Shown here in pieces: positions 1-8,841 of a DNA stretch of 64,000 nt. The notes under the pieces are model-generated. The model saw only the letters and a program-made list of their open reading frames with translations. It was not told where the DNA came from and did not search any database. Positions within the stretch are counted from its first letter, which is position 1, and the number at the start of each line of letters is the position of its first letter. Origin of the DNA: Alkalimonas amylolytica (GTDB taxonomy: Bacteria > Pseudomonadota > Gammaproteobacteria > Enterobacterales > Alteromonadaceae); the NCBI RefSeq assembly GCF_900107845.1, contig NZ_FNRM01000004.1, forward strand, positions 259,471 through 323,470, in the 5' to 3' direction. The translations under genes and the position numbers were made by a program.

Positions 1-1120
1 CACCCACCAGTACACCATAAGCCAGGTTATGAGTAAATACCACCACCACCACGGTTGCTATCATCACCACACTGGAGCTTTTTGGGTTGGTTTTCAAGTC
101 TTTAATTGAGCTCCAGTTGAAGGTACCAATGGATACCATAATCATCACAGCCACCAAAGCAGCCATTGGGATCAAACCGACCCAGGTATCCAGAAACACC
201 ACCATGACCAACAAAATAACACCGGCCAATAGAGTCGATAGCCGGGTACGACCACCGGATTTCACATTGATGATGGATTGACCAATCATGGCACAACCAG
301 CCATACCGCCAATCAAACCAGAACCCAGGTTGGCAACGCCCTGGCCAACACACTCGCGGTTTTTATCGCTGCTGGTATCGGTTAAATCATCTACAATAGT
401 GGCTGTCATCAGGGATTCCAGAATGCCTACCACGGCCAACGCCAGCGAGTATGGGAAAATAATGGCTAAGGTTTCAAAATTGAGCGGTACATCCGGCCAC
501 AGGAATACCGGCAGGCTGTCTGGCAATTCACCCATATCCGATACCGTACGGATATCCATGCCGAAATACAGCGCCAAGGCGGTCAGTACGACGATACAAA
601 CCAAGGGGGATGGGATCGCTTTGGTGACATAGGGGAACAGATAGATGATACCCAGGCCCAGCGCCGTCATACCATACACCATGACAGTGCCATGCTGACC
701 ACTTAGCTCAGGTAGCTGTGCCATAAAGATCAAAATAGCCAGCGCGTTGACAAAGCCAGTGACTACCGAGCGCGAGACAAAGCGCATTAACTCGCCTAAT
801 TTAAGCAGGCCAAACACAATTTGGATTAAGCCACAGAGCAAGGTCGCGGCCAGCAGATACTCCAGACCATGATCCCGCACCAGCGTAATCATCAGTAGCG
901 CCATGGCACCGGTAGCAGCAGAAATCATGCCCGGCCGGGCTCCGGTAAATGAAATAATCAGACAGATGGCAAAGGAGGCGTACAAACCTACTTTTGGGTC
1001 GACCCCGGCAATAATAGAAAAAGCAATGGCTTCAGGGATCAGCGCCAACGCAACCACTATGGCAGCAAGCACATCACCACGAAGATTAGAAAACCAGTTT
1101 TGTTTTATAGTAGCAAGCAT
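1..1120 (-). CDS. SulP-family anion transporter, BicA-like (partial, C-terminus outside window)
   Basis: About 373 N-terminal residues of a SulP/SLC26-type permease are encoded; the reading frame is open to the window edge, so the last helices and any STAS domain are not visible. The protein begins [16 protein letters not shown] and carries the family signature [16 protein letters not shown] followed by VGLYASF and [19 protein letters not shown], then a second-half core with [17 protein letters not shown] and [12 protein letters not shown]. This reads closer to cyanobacterial BicA, a sodium-dependent bicarbonate importer, than to sulfate permeases, so bicarbonate or a related anion is the likeliest substrate (inference). 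The protein is almost entirely hydrophobic helices and acts in the inner membrane. It stands alone: the next gene upstream is a toxin remnant about 210 bases away. Start chosen at the ATG that begins the conserved N-terminus. Confidence 0.85.
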   Translation of the reverse strand, partial: MLATIKQNWFSNLRGDVLAAIVVALALIPEAIAFSIIAGVDPKVGLYASFAICLIISFTGARPGMISAATGAMALLMITLVRDHGLEYLLAATLLCGLIQIVFGLLKLGELMRFVSRSVVTGFVNALAILIFMAQLPELSGQHGTVMVYGMTALGLGIIYLFPYVTKAIPSPLVCIVVLTALALYFGMDIRTVSDMGELPDSLPVFLWPDVPLNFETLAIIFPYSLALAVVGILESLMTATIVDDLTDTSSDKNRECVGQGVANLGSGLIGGMAGCAMIGQSIINVKSGGRTRLSTLLAGVILLVMVVFLDTWVGLIPMAALVAVMIMVSIGTFNWSSIKDLKTNPKSSSVVMIATVVVVVFTHNLAYGVLVG

Positions 1121-1330
1121 GTATATCGTCCTGCGTAGTTCGATTGAAAGTAAAGATAGCTGGAACAGGCATGCAACTGATGACAGTGCGTGCTTTTCAC
1201 AGCAATTTCATTGGATCGTACGTAGGAAAAACAATTACATTGGCCTGCGTCCTGTTCGCGATTGCTTAGCAATAGGGGGTGAAAAAGGCGCGTAGTGTAC
1301 AGTAAGGCAGTGAAAAAGGCCAGAAAATGG

Positions 1331-1429
1331 CTATTTCAGAGGTTTTTGTAGATCAAAGTAAAAAAATATACTTTCTATACTCGTGACGCCCAATAATTGG
1401 GCTTGCGCGACAAACTTTACCCGCTTCAC
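1331..1429 (-). pseudogene. probable remnant of a ParE/RelE-type toxin gene
   Basis: Immediately after the antitoxin gene a GTG codon overlaps its TGA stop (GTGA), the usual translational coupling in these modules. The frame reads VKRVKFVAQAQ, which looks like the start of a RelE/ParE-superfamily toxin, then loses resemblance (LLGVTSIESIFFYFD) and stops after 32 codons, where a toxin of this family would need about 90-100. No continuation was found in the other frames before the SulP gene. What is seen is the coupled start and the short frame; that it is a truncated toxin is inference, and a chance ORF cannot be excluded. Confidence 0.45.
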
Positions 1430-1653
1430 CTGACGATACGTTTTGCTTCAGCAAAAACGTCTTCAGCAGCAAAGACCGGCATTTCGCCTTTATCATACGC
1501 AGCTACACGCTTTTCAATTTCCAGTTGCCAAGCAGCTTCAATTTCTGTCAGCGCTGGACTCAATGACTCGAGCATAACTTCTGCTAATTTCGCGCGCTCT
1601 TCAGAGTTCAAACCCAGTGCTTGCTCTTCGATTTGCTTTAATGAAGTTTGCAT
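1426..1653 (-). CDS. addiction-module antitoxin of the unstable-antitoxin (PF09720-like) family
   Basis: A 75-residue acidic, helical protein with the typical pattern of this family: the N-terminal stretch reads EEQALGLNSEERAKLAEVML, followed by a central EIEAAWQLEIEKRVAAYDKGE and a short C-terminal tail. Family members neutralise a RelE/ParE-like toxin encoded just downstream and are usually degraded quickly by host proteases. A strong Shine-Dalgarno AGGAGG lies 6 bases before the ATG. Here the downstream toxin seems to be broken, so this may be an orphan antitoxin able only to counter toxins encoded elsewhere. It sits between gabT (106 bases away, same strand) and the SulP gene. Confidence 0.8.
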   Translation of the reverse strand: MQTSLKQIEEQALGLNSEERAKLAEVMLESLSPALTEIEAAWQLEIEKRVAAYDKGEMPVFAAEDVFAEAKRIVR

Positions 1654-1759
1654 AAAAACCTCCTGCCTGATACATCAAGTCTACACCATTTCTGCACCAT
1701 GCTGAGTACAAATCTGCAAATGGCTTAGAGTTGACAGCACATGTAGCCGCGGGCAGGCA

Positions 1760-3046
1760 TTAGTGCTGACTCAGCAAAGAATGCATCAAGACTTCCAACT
1801 TTTCCAAGCCTTCATGCAGCACCTCAAACTCGATGGTCAGAGGGGGCAGGAACCGGATCACATTGCCGTAAAAACCACAGGCCAGCAGGATCAAGCCGTG
1901 TTGCTCTGCCGCCTTGATAATGCGTTGCGTCAGCTCCGGGTTGGGCTGATTGGGATCCGCGTCTTTTACCAGCTCCATCGCAATCATGGCACCTTGCTGG
2001 CGAATATCACCAATCACAGCCGGGAACTGACGTTGCAGGCTGTGCAGACTTTCGGCAAAAGCCGCACCGATGGCGCGGCTGCGCTCAACCAGATTGTCCT
2101 GCTCAATCACATCCAGCACGGCCAGGGCTGCAGCACAGCCAACCGGCGAGCCACCATAGGTACCGCCGAGGCCTCCCGGCAGTGGCGCGTCCATAATCTC
2201 GGCCTTGCCCACCACAGCCGCAATCGGGAAGCCACCGGCAATGCCTTTGGCCATGGTCATCAGATCCGGCTCGATGCCACTGTATTCGGTGGCAAAAAAT
2301 TTGCCGGTACGACCAAAGCCGGTTTGGATTTCATCGGCGATCAACACCATACCATGCTGATCGCACAGCTGCCGCAAGGCCTGCATAAATGCTTTCGGTG
2401 CCGGATAAAAGCCCCCTTCCCCTTGGACGGGTTCAATAATAATGGCCGCCACATCCTCTGGCGCGATGTCGGTTTTAAACAACGTCTGCAAGGCTTTTAA
2501 CGCCTGCTCAACCGAAACACCATGGTAGGGGATCGGAAAAGGCGCATGGAAGATATCGGCCGGGAAAGGACCAAACAGGTTTTTATAAGGGGTCACTTTG
2601 CCAGTCAGCGCCATCGTCATATTGGTACGACCATGAAATCCACCGGTAAAGGCAATCACACCGCGACGCCTGGTATGCGCCCGGGCTATTTTCACACAGT
2701 TTTCCACCGCTTCAGCGCCCGTGGTGACAAAGATGGCTTTTTTTGCCGATGCGCCTGGTGCCAACTGAGTCAACTTCTCGGCCAGCTCTACCGCTTGCGG
2801 ATAAGGATTGATCATCACGCAGCTATGGCTGAACCGGCCGACTTGCTCTATCACCGCAGCGACCACTTTTGGGTGCGAATGACCGGTATTGCAAACCGCA
2901 ATGCCGGTGCCAAAATCAATGTAGCGTTTACCCTCGACATCCCAGACTTCGGCATTACGGGCATGCGACACATACACCGGGTACAGGTTGCCTTGCCCGC
3001 GGGCGATGACGGCTTGTTTTCTGGCTTGCAATTGCTGGTTACTCAT
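1760..3046 (-). CDS. gabT: 4-aminobutyrate aminotransferase
   Basis: A 428-residue class III PLP-dependent transaminase, full length for GabT. It transfers the amino group of GABA to 2-oxoglutarate, giving succinate semialdehyde and glutamate in the cytoplasm. Visible motifs are TTGAEAVENCVKIAR, the GFHGRTN phosphate-binding region, IIIEPVQGEGGF, the PLP-ring Asp in LIADEIQTGFGRTG and the Schiff-base lysine in TMAKGIAGGFP. It lies 43 bases downstream of gabD on the same strand, forming a gabD-gabT operon that takes GABA to succinate. A GGGG-type ribosome site precedes the ATG. PuuE-type putrescine-pathway aminotransferases are very similar, but adjacency to gabD favours GabT. Confidence 0.93.
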   Translation of the reverse strand: MSNQQLQARKQAVIARGQGNLYPVYVSHARNAEVWDVEGKRYIDFGTGIAVCNTGHSHPKVVAAVIEQVGRFSHSCVMINPYPQAVELAEKLTQLAPGASAKKAIFVTTGAEAVENCVKIARAHTRRRGVIAFTGGFHGRTNMTMALTGKVTPYKNLFGPFPADIFHAPFPIPYHGVSVEQALKALQTLFKTDIAPEDVAAIIIEPVQGEGGFYPAPKAFMQALRQLCDQHGMVLIADEIQTGFGRTGKFFATEYSGIEPDLMTMAKGIAGGFPIAAVVGKAEIMDAPLPGGLGGTYGGSPVGCAAALAVLDVIEQDNLVERSRAIGAAFAESLHSLQRQFPAVIGDIRQQGAMIAMELVKDADPNQPNPELTQRIIKAAEQHGLILLACGFYGNVIRFLPPLTIEFEVLHEGLEKLEVLMHSLLSQH

Positions 3047-3089
3047 ATCAACCCCATCGTTGTTCTATACGCTTATGTTTCACATTGCA

Positions 3090-4547
3090 TTAGCGGCTCA
3101 GACCGCCAAGACAGACATACTTCACATCCAGATAGTCGTCCAAACCATAGCTGGAGCCCTCCCGGCCATAGCCTGACTGCTTCACTCCGCCAAAAGGAGC
3201 TGCGGCATTGGAGATAATGCCTTCATTTACCCCCACCATGCCAAAAGCCAATCCTTCGCTCACCCGCCAGATCCGGCCAATATCCCGGCTGTAGAAATAG
3301 GCTGCTAAGCCGTATTCGGTATCGTTCGCCTGCTGGATGACTTCATCTTCAGTCTCAAAGCTTTGCAGCGCCAAAACCGGGCCAAATATTTCTTCCTTAG
3401 CGACCGCCATGTCAGCCGTAACGCCCGTTAATAACGTGGGTTGGTAAAACAACTGCTCCGCCTCGCTGCGTTTACCACCACAGTGCAAACGCGCACCTTG
3501 TTCGGAGGCCTGTTGCACCAGCTCATCCACCTTATCGCACGCATCCATGCTGATCAGTGGGCCTATGGTCACGCCATCGTCTGTACCCACACCGAGCTTC
3601 AGTGAAGTCATGGCTTGTTGTAGTTTCTTAGTAAAATCAGCCATCACCCCTTGCTGCACAAACACACGGTTGGTGCAGACACAGGTTTGACCGGCATTCC
3701 GGAACTTAGACGCCATCAGCCCCTCGATCGCGGCATCCAGATCGGCATCCTCAAACACGATAAAAGGCGCATTGCCGCCCAACTCCATTGAGACCCGCTT
3801 GACGGTATCCGCACATTGTTTGATCAGTTGTTTGCCAATCTGGGTAGAGCCGGTAAAGCTGAATTTGGCGATACGTGGATCCTGAGTCAGTACTTTGCCA
3901 ATGGCTTTGGCATCGGTTCCTGCTACCACATTAAATACCCCGGCAGGAATACCGGCCCGATCCGCCAGCTCGGCCATGGCCAGAGCAGATAAAGGTGTTT
4001 GCTGGGCAGGTTTCACCACAAAGGTACAGCCGGCCGCCAGGGCTGCGGCAGCTTTACGGGCAATCATGGCGTTTGGGAAATTCCATGGTGTAATCGCAGC
4101 AACCACCCCCACCGGCTGTTTCAGTACCAAAATACGCTTATCGGCTGCAGGGCCCGGAATGGTATCACCATAGACCCGCTTGGCTTCTTCAGCAAACCAC
4201 TGCACATAAGAGGCGCCGTAGCCAATTTCACCTTTGGCTTCCGCAATTGGCTTGCCTTGCTCCAGCGTGAGCAGTAACCCTAAGTCGTCCTGATGCTCCA
4301 GCATCAACTGATGCCAGCGTAATAATAGGCGTGCTCGTTCCGCAGCGGGTAAGGCCGCCCACTCTTTGAATGCCCCGGCAGCAGAAGCCACAGCTTGTTC
4401 AGCGTGTTCAGCGCTGGCATCCGCCACCCGGACCAGCACCTGGCCGGTTGCCGGGTTGGTCACATCAAATTGCGCTGCAGCCCCATGCCAGCGGCCTTGC
4501 CAATAGGATTGTGATTTGAGTAATTGCTTGTCTTTAAGTGATTTCAT
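3090..4547 (-). CDS. gabD: succinate-semialdehyde dehydrogenase (NADP+)
   Basis: A 485-residue aldehyde dehydrogenase, the usual GabD length. It oxidises succinate semialdehyde to succinate with NAD(P)+ and feeds the TCA cycle. Seen in the sequence: [12 protein letters not shown], the nucleotide-binding [10 protein letters not shown], the general-base Glu in [11 protein letters not shown], and the catalytic Cys in [11 protein letters not shown]. The AGGAGG site 6 bases before ATG decides the start. It is the first gene of the operon and is read away from the divergent LysR gene, so it is probably controlled by that regulator through the palindrome at 4598-4639. Confidence 0.94.
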   Translation of the reverse strand: MKSLKDKQLLKSQSYWQGRWHGAAAQFDVTNPATGQVLVRVADASAEHAEQAVASAAGAFKEWAALPAAERARLLLRWHQLMLEHQDDLGLLLTLEQGKPIAEAKGEIGYGASYVQWFAEEAKRVYGDTIPGPAADKRILVLKQPVGVVAAITPWNFPNAMIARKAAAALAAGCTFVVKPAQQTPLSALAMAELADRAGIPAGVFNVVAGTDAKAIGKVLTQDPRIAKFSFTGSTQIGKQLIKQCADTVKRVSMELGGNAPFIVFEDADLDAAIEGLMASKFRNAGQTCVCTNRVFVQQGVMADFTKKLQQAMTSLKLGVGTDDGVTIGPLISMDACDKVDELVQQASEQGARLHCGGKRSEAEQLFYQPTLLTGVTADMAVAKEEIFGPVLALQSFETEDEVIQQANDTEYGLAAYFYSRDIGRIWRVSEGLAFGMVGVNEGIISNAAAPFGGVKQSGYGREGSSYGLDDYLDVKYVCLGGLSR

Positions 4548-4597
4548 TCTTGCCTCCTGCAGCTTCTATCTGCTGATGATTGCTATTGAACACCAAA

Positions 4598-4639
4598 TCA
4601 AACTAAGATTAAATATCAACGTATAAACGTTTAGTTTGA
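4598..4639. promoter_or_regulatory. nested palindromes between gabD and its divergent LysR gene
   Basis: The 119-base divergent spacer contains TCAAACTAA (4598-4606) and its exact reverse complement TTAGTTTGA (4631-4639). Nested inside and touching the right arm is AACGT-ATAA-ACGTT (4618-4631). The right arm ends 28 bases before the LysR start. LysR-type regulators typically bind such dyads in the spacer between themselves and the target operon, so this is the best candidate operator for gabDT control. The dyads are seen directly; binding by the LysR protein is inferred. Confidence 0.55.
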
Positions 4640-4666
4640 ATTTTATCAAACAAAAGAGTCTGGTGT

Positions 4667-5578
4667 ATGAACAATCTGACCCAATTCGACCTGAAACTGC
4701 TGCAAGTATTTCGTACCGTGGTGGAATGTGGTGGTTTTACTGCCGCAGAGACTAGCCTGAATATTACCCGCTCCACCATCAGCATTCACATTGCTAATCT
4801 GGAGCAGCGGCTCAAGCTGCGGCTGTGTCACCGCGGCCGTCAGGGCTTTGCGTTGACCCAGGAAGGTCAGCAAATATACAATGGCATCCTGCAATTAGGC
4901 GAAGCTCAGCAACACTTTTCCCGGCTGGTCGCCTCACTCGACAATCAGCTGAGCGGCGAGCTGGTGGTGCTTAGCTCGGATCAACTGCCACCATCCAGGT
5001 TAAGCTGGCTGGCCAAAGTGATCGATCGGCTGGCCGAGGTGGCGCCTGAGCTGGAACTTTGCCTGGATACAGCACCACTGCAACATATTGAGCTGGCAAT
5101 GCTGCGCGATGAGGCCCATCTTGGCTTGATGCCCGGCTATCGGCAGATCGATGGCCTGAGCTATCAGCCTTTATTCAGTACCCCCATCTATCTGTGCTGC
5201 GCACAAGGGCATCCGCTGTTCGAGCGGCCAGATGCCGAGATTGACGACGCCCTGCTGGCCAGCTACCCGGCCATTTACCCCGGGGTCGATATTGATCCGG
5301 CCGGCCGGGCGCAACTGCAAAAGCTTACCCCAAAGGCCAAAGCCTACCAGTTCGATACCCGGCTGGCGTTGCTGCTATCAGGCCGCTACCTGGGCTATCT
5401 CCCAGAAGAGCTGGCGAAACCGTATCAGCAGACAGCCCAAGGCCCCAGGCTGCGCTTTATTAAGCCTCAGCACTATCAGTATGCCTTTCGCCAGTCGCTG
5501 GTACGTAAACAGAATCCGAAAGAGCAAACCAAGGTTCAACTTGCATTTGAGTTGTTTCATGCGATGATGGACAGCTGA
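4667..5578 (+). CDS. LysR-family transcriptional regulator, probably of gabDT
   Basis: A 303-residue LysR-type regulator. The winged helix-turn-helix spans about residues 5-65 (FDLKLLQVFRTVVECGGFTA, then SLNITRSTISIHIANLEQRL), followed by a periplasmic-binding-protein-like effector domain. It is transcribed divergently from gabD with the palindromic spacer between them, the classical arrangement for a regulator of the adjacent operon. The effector would then be GABA, succinate semialdehyde or a related compound, which cannot be read from the sequence. aceK follows 22 bases downstream, so the two may share a transcript. Confidence 0.88.
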   Translation: MNNLTQFDLKLLQVFRTVVECGGFTAAETSLNITRSTISIHIANLEQRLKLRLCHRGRQGFALTQEGQQIYNGILQLGEAQQHFSRLVASLDNQLSGELVVLSSDQLPPSRLSWLAKVIDRLAEVAPELELCLDTAPLQHIELAMLRDEAHLGLMPGYRQIDGLSYQPLFSTPIYLCCAQGHPLFERPDAEIDDALLASYPAIYPGVDIDPAGRAQLQKLTPKAKAYQFDTRLALLLSGRYLGYLPEELAKPYQQTAQGPRLRFIKPQHYQYAFRQSLVRKQNPKEQTKVQLAFELFHAMMDS

Positions 5579-5600
5579 TGTTCGGCCACTCGACGTTGCT

Positions 5601-7355
5601 ATGCAGCTTACCGCTAAAACCATCGCTGAATTGATTTTAAAAGGCTTTAAACGCCACTTTGCGTTGTTTCAGGACAGCACAGCTGCGGCCAGCCGCTATT
5701 TTAATCAAGCCGATTGGCCGGGCTTTTTGCAGCTAAGCTCCGAGCGGATTTCGTTTTACGATCAGCGCGTTAATGAAACGCTGCTGCTGCTGAAAAAAGA
5801 ACTGCCGGATCCGGGCGGCTCCGCCGGTTTCTGGCAAGAGGTGAAGCAACACTACAGCGATTTGTTGCAGATGCACCCGCAGGCTGAGTTGGCCGAAACC
5901 TTTTACAACTCGTTGTTTTGCCGGTTGTTTGAGCGCAAGTATTTCCACAACCAGAATATTTTTGTGCAAAGCACCCTCAATCGCCAGCAATTGCCGGCCC
6001 CGGTGGCTTCGGTGTACGACAGTTATTTTCCGGTGCAAAACAGCCTGAAACAAACCCTCCGCCACATCATTGCAGACTTTCGTTTCGGGCCCGATTTTAT
6101 CGATTTGGAGCGTGATATCCGCTATCTGGTGCGCAGCTTTCTGGATCAGTCCAGCCATGGCCGTTTCCCGCTGCACCTGATCCGTTTTGATATTTTAAAA
6201 AGTGCTTTTTACCGCAACAAAGCCGCTTACATTATTGGCAGGGTAGTGACCCCCGAAGGCCAGCAGCCCTTTGTGATCCCGGTGTTGCACCAGCAAGCCT
6301 GCTCCACAGCACCTAGTGAAGGCCTTTACTTAGATACCCTGATCACCGAGCCCGAGCAACTGTCGGTGGTGTTTGGCTTTTCCCGTGCTTATTTCATGGT
6401 GCAAAGCCAGGTTCCCTCGGCCCTGATCCAGTTTCTGCGCGAACTGATGCCACACAAAACGCTGGCCGAGCTGTACGCCAGCATAGGATTGCACAAGCAG
6501 GCCAAAACCGAGTTTTACCGTGAGCTCTTGCAGCATTTAACCCGCTCCAGCGATCACTTTGTCGCCGCGCCCGGTATCCGCGGCCTGGTAATGATGGTGT
6601 TCACCCTGCCGTCTTTTCCCTATGTGTTTAAAGTGATCCGCGATGAGTTTCCGGAGAGCAAACCGATCAGCCGCGCCACCGTCAAAGCCCGCTACCTGCA
6701 GGTGAAAAAACACGATCGGGTCGGCCGCATGGCCGATACCATGGAATACTCGGATGTGGCGCTGCCTATAGACCGTTTTGCCCCCGAGCTGCTGGAGGAG
6801 CTTCAACAAAGCATCGGCGGCTCGCTGCGCATCGAAGACGACTTGGTCGTGATCAAGCACTTGTACATTGAGCGGCGCATGATCCCGCTGAATTTGTATC
6901 TGGAGCAGGTGGGCAGCGACGAAAAATCCCGCATCATGAAGGATTACGGCCAGGCGTTAAAAGACATTATTGCCGCCAATATTTTCCCTGGCGATATGCT
7001 GCTGAAGAACTTTGGTGTTACCCGCCACAAGCGGGTGATTTTTTACGATTACGACGAAGTGCAGTACCTGCTGGATGTGAATTTTCGCGCTCTGCCCAAA
7101 GCCGAATCGATTGAGGATGCGCTCTACAGCGAGTACTCGGTCGCACCGGGCGATGTGTTTCCTGAGCAAATCAGCACCTATGTCACCGCCCAACCCGAGC
7201 TGCGCGATTTACTGCTCAAGTTCCACCCCGAGCTGATGGATCCGGCATACTGGCAGCAGATGCAGCAACGCATCCGCGCCGGCCAGTTTGATGATGTGTT
7301 TCCCTACCCGGATGGCATGCGTTTTAGCGTCCGTTACAATGAGCATTCGGCCTGA
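5601..7355 (+). CDS. aceK: isocitrate dehydrogenase kinase/phosphatase
   Basis: A 584-residue protein, essentially the E. coli AceK length (578). It phosphorylates and dephosphorylates isocitrate dehydrogenase, diverting isocitrate into the glyoxylate shunt on acetate or fatty acids. The ATP-binding loop APGIRGLVMMVFTLPSFP and the catalytic region FPGDMLLKNFGVTRH followed by VIFYDYDEVQYL are intact, including the Asp and Asn of GDMLLKN and the DYDE aspartates. In enterobacteria aceK follows aceBA; here it is next to a LysR gene and a DTW gene, about 5 kb from aceB and on the other strand. No isocitrate lyase is in the window. Confidence 0.95.
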   Translation: MQLTAKTIAELILKGFKRHFALFQDSTAAASRYFNQADWPGFLQLSSERISFYDQRVNETLLLLKKELPDPGGSAGFWQEVKQHYSDLLQMHPQAELAETFYNSLFCRLFERKYFHNQNIFVQSTLNRQQLPAPVASVYDSYFPVQNSLKQTLRHIIADFRFGPDFIDLERDIRYLVRSFLDQSSHGRFPLHLIRFDILKSAFYRNKAAYIIGRVVTPEGQQPFVIPVLHQQACSTAPSEGLYLDTLITEPEQLSVVFGFSRAYFMVQSQVPSALIQFLRELMPHKTLAELYASIGLHKQAKTEFYRELLQHLTRSSDHFVAAPGIRGLVMMVFTLPSFPYVFKVIRDEFPESKPISRATVKARYLQVKKHDRVGRMADTMEYSDVALPIDRFAPELLEELQQSIGGSLRIEDDLVVIKHLYIERRMIPLNLYLEQVGSDEKSRIMKDYGQALKDIIAANIFPGDMLLKNFGVTRHKRVIFYDYDEVQYLLDVNFRALPKAESIEDALYSEYSVAPGDVFPEQISTYVTAQPELRDLLLKFHPELMDPAYWQQMQQRIRAGQFDDVFPYPDGMRFSVRYNEHSA

Positions 7356-7414
7356 GCTTGCTGGCTTGGGTAAGGGTTTGTATACTGCCGGCTCTTTTAC
7401 GGGAGCAGCAGCCT

Positions 7415-8158
7415 TTGTCGCAACAACAGCCATCAGCCAAGCTACAACACCCCTCACAGCAAAACTCGGTGCTGGCTTTGCGCGAGCGCGAATTGCTGGC
7501 CTCGAAACGGGTGTTTTTGGCCCGTGGCGCCAAACTCAAGCGCTGCCCGGCCTGTTTGCTGGCTGAAGCCCACTGCATCTGCGCCGCCAAACCCAAGCCA
7601 CAGCAAGGTGCAGCCTTTTGCCTGCTGATGTACAAGGGCGAAGCCTACAAACCCAGCAATACCGGCCGCATCATTGCCGATGTGATGGCCGATAACCATG
7701 CCTTTTTATGGCAACGCACCGAAGCCGACCCTGCCCTGCTGGCACTACTGAGCGATCCGGCCTATGCCCCCATACTAATTTTCCCCCACCAATACATAGC
7801 ACCAGAGCGCTGCATTGGCAGCAAAGCCGATATCGACCGGGTCTGCGGCGGTAAAACACCGCTGTTTGTACTGCTGGATGGCACCTGGCGCGAAGCCAAG
7901 AAAATGCTGAAAAGCCCTTATCTGCAAGCCTTGCCGGTGCTTGGCATTGCGCCAGAGCAGGCCTCGGACTACCGGCTACGCGAAGCAGCGCACCTGCACC
8001 AGCTATGCACTGCTGAAGTGGCCATCGAAGTGCTGCGCCTGGCAACCTTGCCTGAAGCCAGTACCGCCTTGCAACAGTATTTCCGCGCCTTTCGCGCCGC
8101 TTACCTGAAAACCAAACCACATTTGGATCCTGACCGCCACACGGCTTCCAACTGCTAG
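7415..8158 (+). CDS. DTW-domain tRNA-uridine aminocarboxypropyltransferase (TapT/YfiP-like)
   Basis: The DTW domain is recognised by the zinc-like cluster CPACLLAEAHCIC, the motif LLDGTWREAKKML and the downstream SDYRLREA segment. Characterised members (E. coli TapT/YfiP) transfer the 3-amino-3-carboxypropyl group of SAM to uridine 47 of tRNA, making acp3U. The start is uncertain: the frame is open from a TTG at 7358, only 2 bases after the aceK stop and with no ribosome site, whereas a second TTG at 7415 has GGGAG 9 bases upstream and was chosen. The glutamine-rich first 25 residues are not part of the conserved domain. It probably shares a transcript with aceK. Confidence 0.8.
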   Translation: MSQQQPSAKLQHPSQQNSVLALRERELLASKRVFLARGAKLKRCPACLLAEAHCICAAKPKPQQGAAFCLLMYKGEAYKPSNTGRIIADVMADNHAFLWQRTEADPALLALLSDPAYAPILIFPHQYIAPERCIGSKADIDRVCGGKTPLFVLLDGTWREAKKMLKSPYLQALPVLGIAPEQASDYRLREAAHLHQLCTAEVAIEVLRLATLPEASTALQQYFRAFRAAYLKTKPHLDPDRHTASNC

Positions 8159-8212
8159 CAAAGTAGACAACAAGCATCAGGGCCTGGCATAGGCCAAAAG
8201 TTCCGATTTTTA

Positions 8213-8240
8213 TTGATCTGGATCAAATCTCATTTATAAT
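8213..8240 (+). promoter_or_regulatory. sigma70 promoter with an embedded FNR-like box
   Basis: TTGAT-CTGG-ATCAA at 8213-8226 matches the FNR consensus TTGAT-N4-ATCAA exactly. Its first six bases also serve as a -35 hexamer (TTGATC), separated by 16 bases from a perfect -10 TATAAT at 8235-8240. A site covering the -35 element should make FNR block RNA polymerase rather than recruit it as at -41.5. Repression of cytochrome bd genes by FNR under full anaerobiosis is known in E. coli. Sequence match is direct; FNR binding is inferred. Confidence 0.7.
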
Positions 8241-8243
8241 GCT

Positions 8244-8259
8244 TTCAGAAATTTCTGAA
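8244..8259. promoter_or_regulatory. perfect 16-bp palindrome at the expected transcription start
   Basis: TTCAGAAA-TTTCTGAA is an uninterrupted palindrome 3 bases downstream of the -10 box and about 20 bases before the regulator start codon. Its position over the start of transcription is typical of a repressor operator. The natural candidate is the GbsR/MarR-type protein encoded next, acting on itself and cydAB (inference). Confidence 0.55.
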
Positions 8260-8279
8260 CATTCAAAAGGAAGATAGCT

Positions 8280-8831
8280 ATGCGGATGACACCCATGATC
8301 GAGTCCTTTGTCTGTCACTTTGGTGAAATGGGCAGTCGCTGGGGCTTTAACCGTACCGTTGGTCAGATCTATGCGCTGTTGGTGATTAATCAGCAGCCAC
8401 TCTGTGCCAACGATATCGGTGAGTTGCTGGGTATTTCCCGCGGCAATGTCAGCATGGGTTTAAAAGAGTTGCATAGCTGGCAACTGGTGCAGACCACCCA
8501 CCGCCCGGGCGATCGCAAGGATTACTACCAAAGTCGTGGCAGTATCTGGGATATGGCCAACCGGGTGTTTGAAGAACGCCGTAAACGAGAAATTGATCCA
8601 ACCCTGTCGCTGCTGCGCGATATCCTGCTGGATGAGGCCGGCAATGCCGAAGAAGCTTATGCCCAGGAGCGCATCGCCGAAATTCACGACTTGCTGGAAA
8701 ACATCACCGACTGGGCGCAAAGCCTGCAGTCGTTATCGCCGGAAAAGCTGAACACCCTGATGAAGCTGGGCTCCGGCGTTGGCAAGGTGCTGGAATTTAA
8801 AGACAAACTGATGACAAAAAAAGCCGACTAG
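8280..8831 (+). CDS. GbsR/MarR-family transcriptional regulator, cydAB-linked
   Basis: A 183-residue winged helix protein of the GbsR subgroup: FNRTVGQIYALLVINQQPL leads into the HTH region IGELLGISRGNVSMGLKELH and the wing TTHRPGDRKDYY, followed by a helical C-terminal half likely used for dimerisation. It is the first gene of an operon with cydA (10-base gap) and cydB. AAGGAAG 8 bases upstream supports the ATG. GbsR proteins are repressors in betaine metabolism in Bacillus; in gammaproteobacteria relatives stand before oxidase genes. Control of the bd oxidase, probably through the palindrome at 8244-8259, is inferred from position. Confidence 0.83.
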   Translation: MRMTPMIESFVCHFGEMGSRWGFNRTVGQIYALLVINQQPLCANDIGELLGISRGNVSMGLKELHSWQLVQTTHRPGDRKDYYQSRGSIWDMANRVFEERRKREIDPTLSLLRDILLDEAGNAEEAYAQERIAEIHDLLENITDWAQSLQSLSPEKLNTLMKLGSGVGKVLEFKDKLMTKKAD

Positions 8832-8841
8832 CGAGGTTCTC

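Noticed and set aside
102-353. Short ORFs on the plus strand inside 87-1295
   Set aside because: They lie antisense to the conserved SulP reading frame and have no family resemblance or ribosome site.
1763-3217. Plus-strand ORFs across gabT
   Set aside because: These mirror the strong minus-strand aminotransferase frame; codon pattern and motifs support only gabT.
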